Of a stretch of DNA of 8,075 nucleotides, positions 6,674 through 8,075 are shown in pieces. The notes beneath the pieces are model-generated. The model was given only the letters and a program-made list of their open reading frames with translations, was not told the origin of the DNA and did not search any database. The stretch lies in the NCBI GenBank assembly GCA_003450125.1, contig DMFR01000240.1, forward strand, positions 1,550 to 9,624. The letters run 5' to 3'. The DNA comes from Prolixibacteraceae bacterium. Its GTDB lineage: Bacteria; Bacteroidota; Bacteroidia; Bacteroidales; Prolixibacteraceae. How positions within the stretch are numbered: the first letter of the stretch is position 1; each line of letters starts with the position of its first letter. Made by a program: the position numbers and the translations under genes.

Positions 6674-7828
6674 ATGATCTCAGCAAAAGCCCAGAATATA
6701 TCACCTTTTATTGTAATGGAAGTGCTTGAAAGAGCCTCCATTCTTGAAAAAAAAGGCATCAATATCATTCATCTTGAAGTCGGAGAACCCGATTTTGATG
6801 TTCCCTCCTGTATCCTGGAAGCATCAGAAATTGCCATGAAAGAGGGGAGAACCCACTATACCCATAGCCTGGGCGATCCCGAGTTAAGGCAGGAGATCTG
6901 CAACAGTTACCTGAAGAACTATGGTGTTGAAATTTCCCCTGAACAAATCCTGGTTACTTCAGGCACTTCACCAGCCATTTTATTGGTGCTTTCAGTGCTT
7001 TGCGAGCCTCAGGATGAGGTGATTATTTCTGATCCCGGATATGCCTGTTACCCCAATTTTATCACCTTTAGCGGAGCTGTTCCTGTAAAAGTGCCTGTAT
7101 ACGAGGAAGATGGGTTTCAGTACCGACCTGAGAATATTTGCTCTGCCATTACCGAAAGAACCAAAGCCATCATGATCAACAGCCCGATGAACCCCACGGG
7201 CAACCTGCTTTCGGAAGAAACCCTTCAGTCGATTGCCAAATTCTCTCCCCCTATCATTTCTGATGAGATCTATCATGGCCTGGTTTATAATGACAAGGCT
7301 CACTGTATCCTTGAATATACCCGCAATGCCTTTGTGTTGAACGGCTTTTCAAAGTTATTTGCCATGACCGGCCTTCGTCTGGGGTATGTCATTGCCCCTG
7401 AGCGGTTTATTCGTCCCATGCAGAAGATTCAGCAGAACCTTTTTATTTGTGCGGGCTCGGTTGCCCAACGTGCCGGGATTGCCGCCCTTCGGAGCGCCGA
7501 TATCGATGTGGAGCGAATGAGAAATACCTACAACGAACGTCGTATTTATATGATGGCCCGCTTACGTGAACTGGGCTTTCGGATTACTGTTGAACCCACG
7601 GGCGCTTTTTATATTTTCGTGGATGCCCGCCACCTTTCCAATGATTCGTATCAACTGGCCTTCGATATTCTGGACAAAGCCCACGTAGGGGTTACCCCGG
7701 GCATTGATTTTGGTGAAAACGGGGAAGGCTACCTGCGTTTCTCGTATGCCAATTCCCTTGAAAACATTTGTGAAGCAATGAACCGACTTGAAAAATACAT
7801 CAAGGAATATCACTCCAGATTAACCTGA
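6674..7828 (+). CDS. PLP-dependent class I/II aminotransferase
   Basis: Cytoplasmic fold-type I aminotransferase of the AspC/PatA-like group (COG0436 type), 384 aa, full length. Expected residues are present: SGTSPA (96-101) for phosphate binding, Tyr123 as the likely ring-stacking aromatic (DPGYACYP), Asn173 in PMNPTG, Asp197 and Tyr200 in SDEIY, the Schiff-base lysine Lys227 in NGFSKLFAMTG, Arg235 and the substrate-carboxylate Arg355 in YLRFSYA. The N-terminus (FIVMEVLERA, then HLEVGEPDFD) and THYTHSLGDPELR are typical of a subgroup annotated as aspartate or general amino acid aminotransferase. The amino donor cannot be told from sequence: aspartate, alanine, aromatic and methionine transaminases share these motifs. 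The ATG at 6674 begins where family homology begins. It stands alone, with no biosynthetic neighbour in view, and diverges from the minus-strand gene. No weakness in the active site is seen. Confidence 0.92.
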   Translation: MISAKAQNISPFIVMEVLERASILEKKGINIIHLEVGEPDFDVPSCILEASEIAMKEGRTHYTHSLGDPELRQEICNSYLKNYGVEISPEQILVTSGTSPAILLVLSVLCEPQDEVIISDPGYACYPNFITFSGAVPVKVPVYEEDGFQYRPENICSAITERTKAIMINSPMNPTGNLLSEETLQSIAKFSPPIISDEIYHGLVYNDKAHCILEYTRNAFVLNGFSKLFAMTGLRLGYVIAPERFIRPMQKIQQNLFICAGSVAQRAGIAALRSADIDVERMRNTYNERRIYMMARLRELGFRITVEPTGAFYIFVDARHLSNDSYQLAFDILDKAHVGVTPGIDFGENGEGYLRFSYANSLENICEAMNRLEKYIKEYHSRLT

Positions 7829-7878
7829 TAGCCGTCATATTAAAAAGAATTTTTGCCTACCTTAGATCTGTCTTCCTA

Positions 7879-8026
7879 TTGGGTATTGGTTGCCTGTTTG
7901 TGTATACCTTGAGTGTACCTTGAGTGTACCTTGTGTGTACCTTGTGTATAGATATATACAGAATCTATACTCAAGGTACACACAAGCTACACACAAGGTA
8001 CACACAAACAGGCAACCTGTACCCAA
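7879..8026. repeat. Long imperfect inverted repeat built of 11-bp tandem units
   Basis: The left arm (7879-7953) and right arm (7963-8026) are near reverse complements around a 9-base loop. The outer parts pair as TTGGGTA (7879-7885) with TACCCAA (8020-8026), and as GGTTGCCTGTTTGT (7888-7901) with its exact complement at 8004-8017. The inner ends pair as GTATAGAT (7946-7953) with ATCTATAC (7963-7970). Between them the left arm has four 11-bp units (7902-7945, consensus GTGTACCTTGW) and the right arm has three in inverse orientation (7971-8003). The arms differ in unit number and at several bases, so this is not a simple fold-back copy of one read. It lies 50 bases after the aminotransferase stop. 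Its role is unknown; it could act as a strong transcript hairpin. Confidence 0.85.
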
Positions 8027-8027
8027 C

Positions 8028-8075
8028 CTGTCTCTTATACACATCTCCGAGCCCACGAGACTAGGCATGATCTCG
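8028..8075. other. Untrimmed Illumina Nextera read-2 adapter (non-genomic)
   Basis: Bases 8028-8046 are the complement of the Tn5 mosaic end as used in Nextera libraries, starting CTGTCTCTTATACACATCT. Bases 8047-8061 are the read-2 primer part CCGAGCCCACGAGAC. Bases 8062-8069 (TAGGCATG) match the Nextera i7 index that I recall as N706, and ATCTCG begins the P7 flow-cell sequence. Genomic sequence therefore ends at about 8027. A minus-strand frame at 7862-8068 that starts with this adapter contains MCIRDR, a known spurious-protein signature, and is not a gene. Confidence 0.98.

Noticed and set aside
7840..7855. AAAAAGAATTTTT as a terminator after the aminotransferase
   Set aside because: The stem would be only A-T pairs with a 3-base loop, too weak to call.
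8028..8046. Tn5 mosaic end as evidence of a transposon
   Set aside because: It is followed by the read-2 primer, an index and the start of P7, so it is library adapter and not an insertion.
7862..8068. 68-aa minus-strand frame starting MPSLVGSEMCIRDR
   Set aside because: Its start lies in the Nextera adapter and the rest is the inverted repeat. MCIRDR is a known adapter-derived false protein signature.

Overview
The window looks like the end of a draft contig from a Bacteroidota (Bacteroidetes) bacterium, probably of the Bacteroidales/Marinilabiliales kind. Three things point there. The first gene ends in a type IX secretion (T9SS) sorting domain, which is confined to this phylum. The genes or operons are preceded by TAnnTTTG-type -7 elements rather than TATAAT. 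The FecB/FecC/FecE-type importer proteins have the sequence style of this phylum. I could run no searches, so family names rest on motifs and remembered family sequences.

Layout. Positions 1-2253 hold a secreted lysyl-endopeptidase-like serine protease with signal peptide, propeptide, S1-fold catalytic domain, beta-rich region and T9SS C-terminal domain. Positions 2276-5471 hold a tightly coupled three-gene ABC importer operon: a lipoprotein substrate-binding protein, a FecCD/BtuC-type permease and an ATPase with an unusual C-terminal extension. Each junction overlaps by one base (TAATG, TGATG). This is a metal-chelate type importer (siderophore, heme or cobalamin); nothing in the sequence fixes the substrate. 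Positions 5472-5626 are a convergent intergenic region with two adjacent hairpins that share a TGC loop, then five copies of an 8-bp tandem repeat. Positions 5627-6424 (minus strand) encode an exported protein that resembles the PI-PLC/AIM6-like TIM-barrel family but seems to have lost all its catalytic residues. Positions 6425-6673 are a divergent promoter region with no other gene that I can see. Positions 6674-7828 hold a class I/II PLP-dependent aminotransferase. Positions 7829-8027 contain a long imperfect inverted repeat built from 11-bp tandem units.

The last 48 bases (8028-8075) are not genomic. They are an untrimmed Illumina Nextera read-2 adapter with an 8-base index, so the contig ends in a sequencing artefact just after the inverted repeat.

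How the genes relate. The protease could release bound ligands outside the cell and the importer could take them across the inner membrane, but their adjacency is the only evidence and the importer has its own -7 element. The exported pseudoenzyme and the aminotransferase have no evident link to the importer. I did not find a clearly new multi-gene system. The most interesting items are the apparent pseudoenzyme, the ATPase with an altered Q-loop and C-terminal domain, and the repeat structures.
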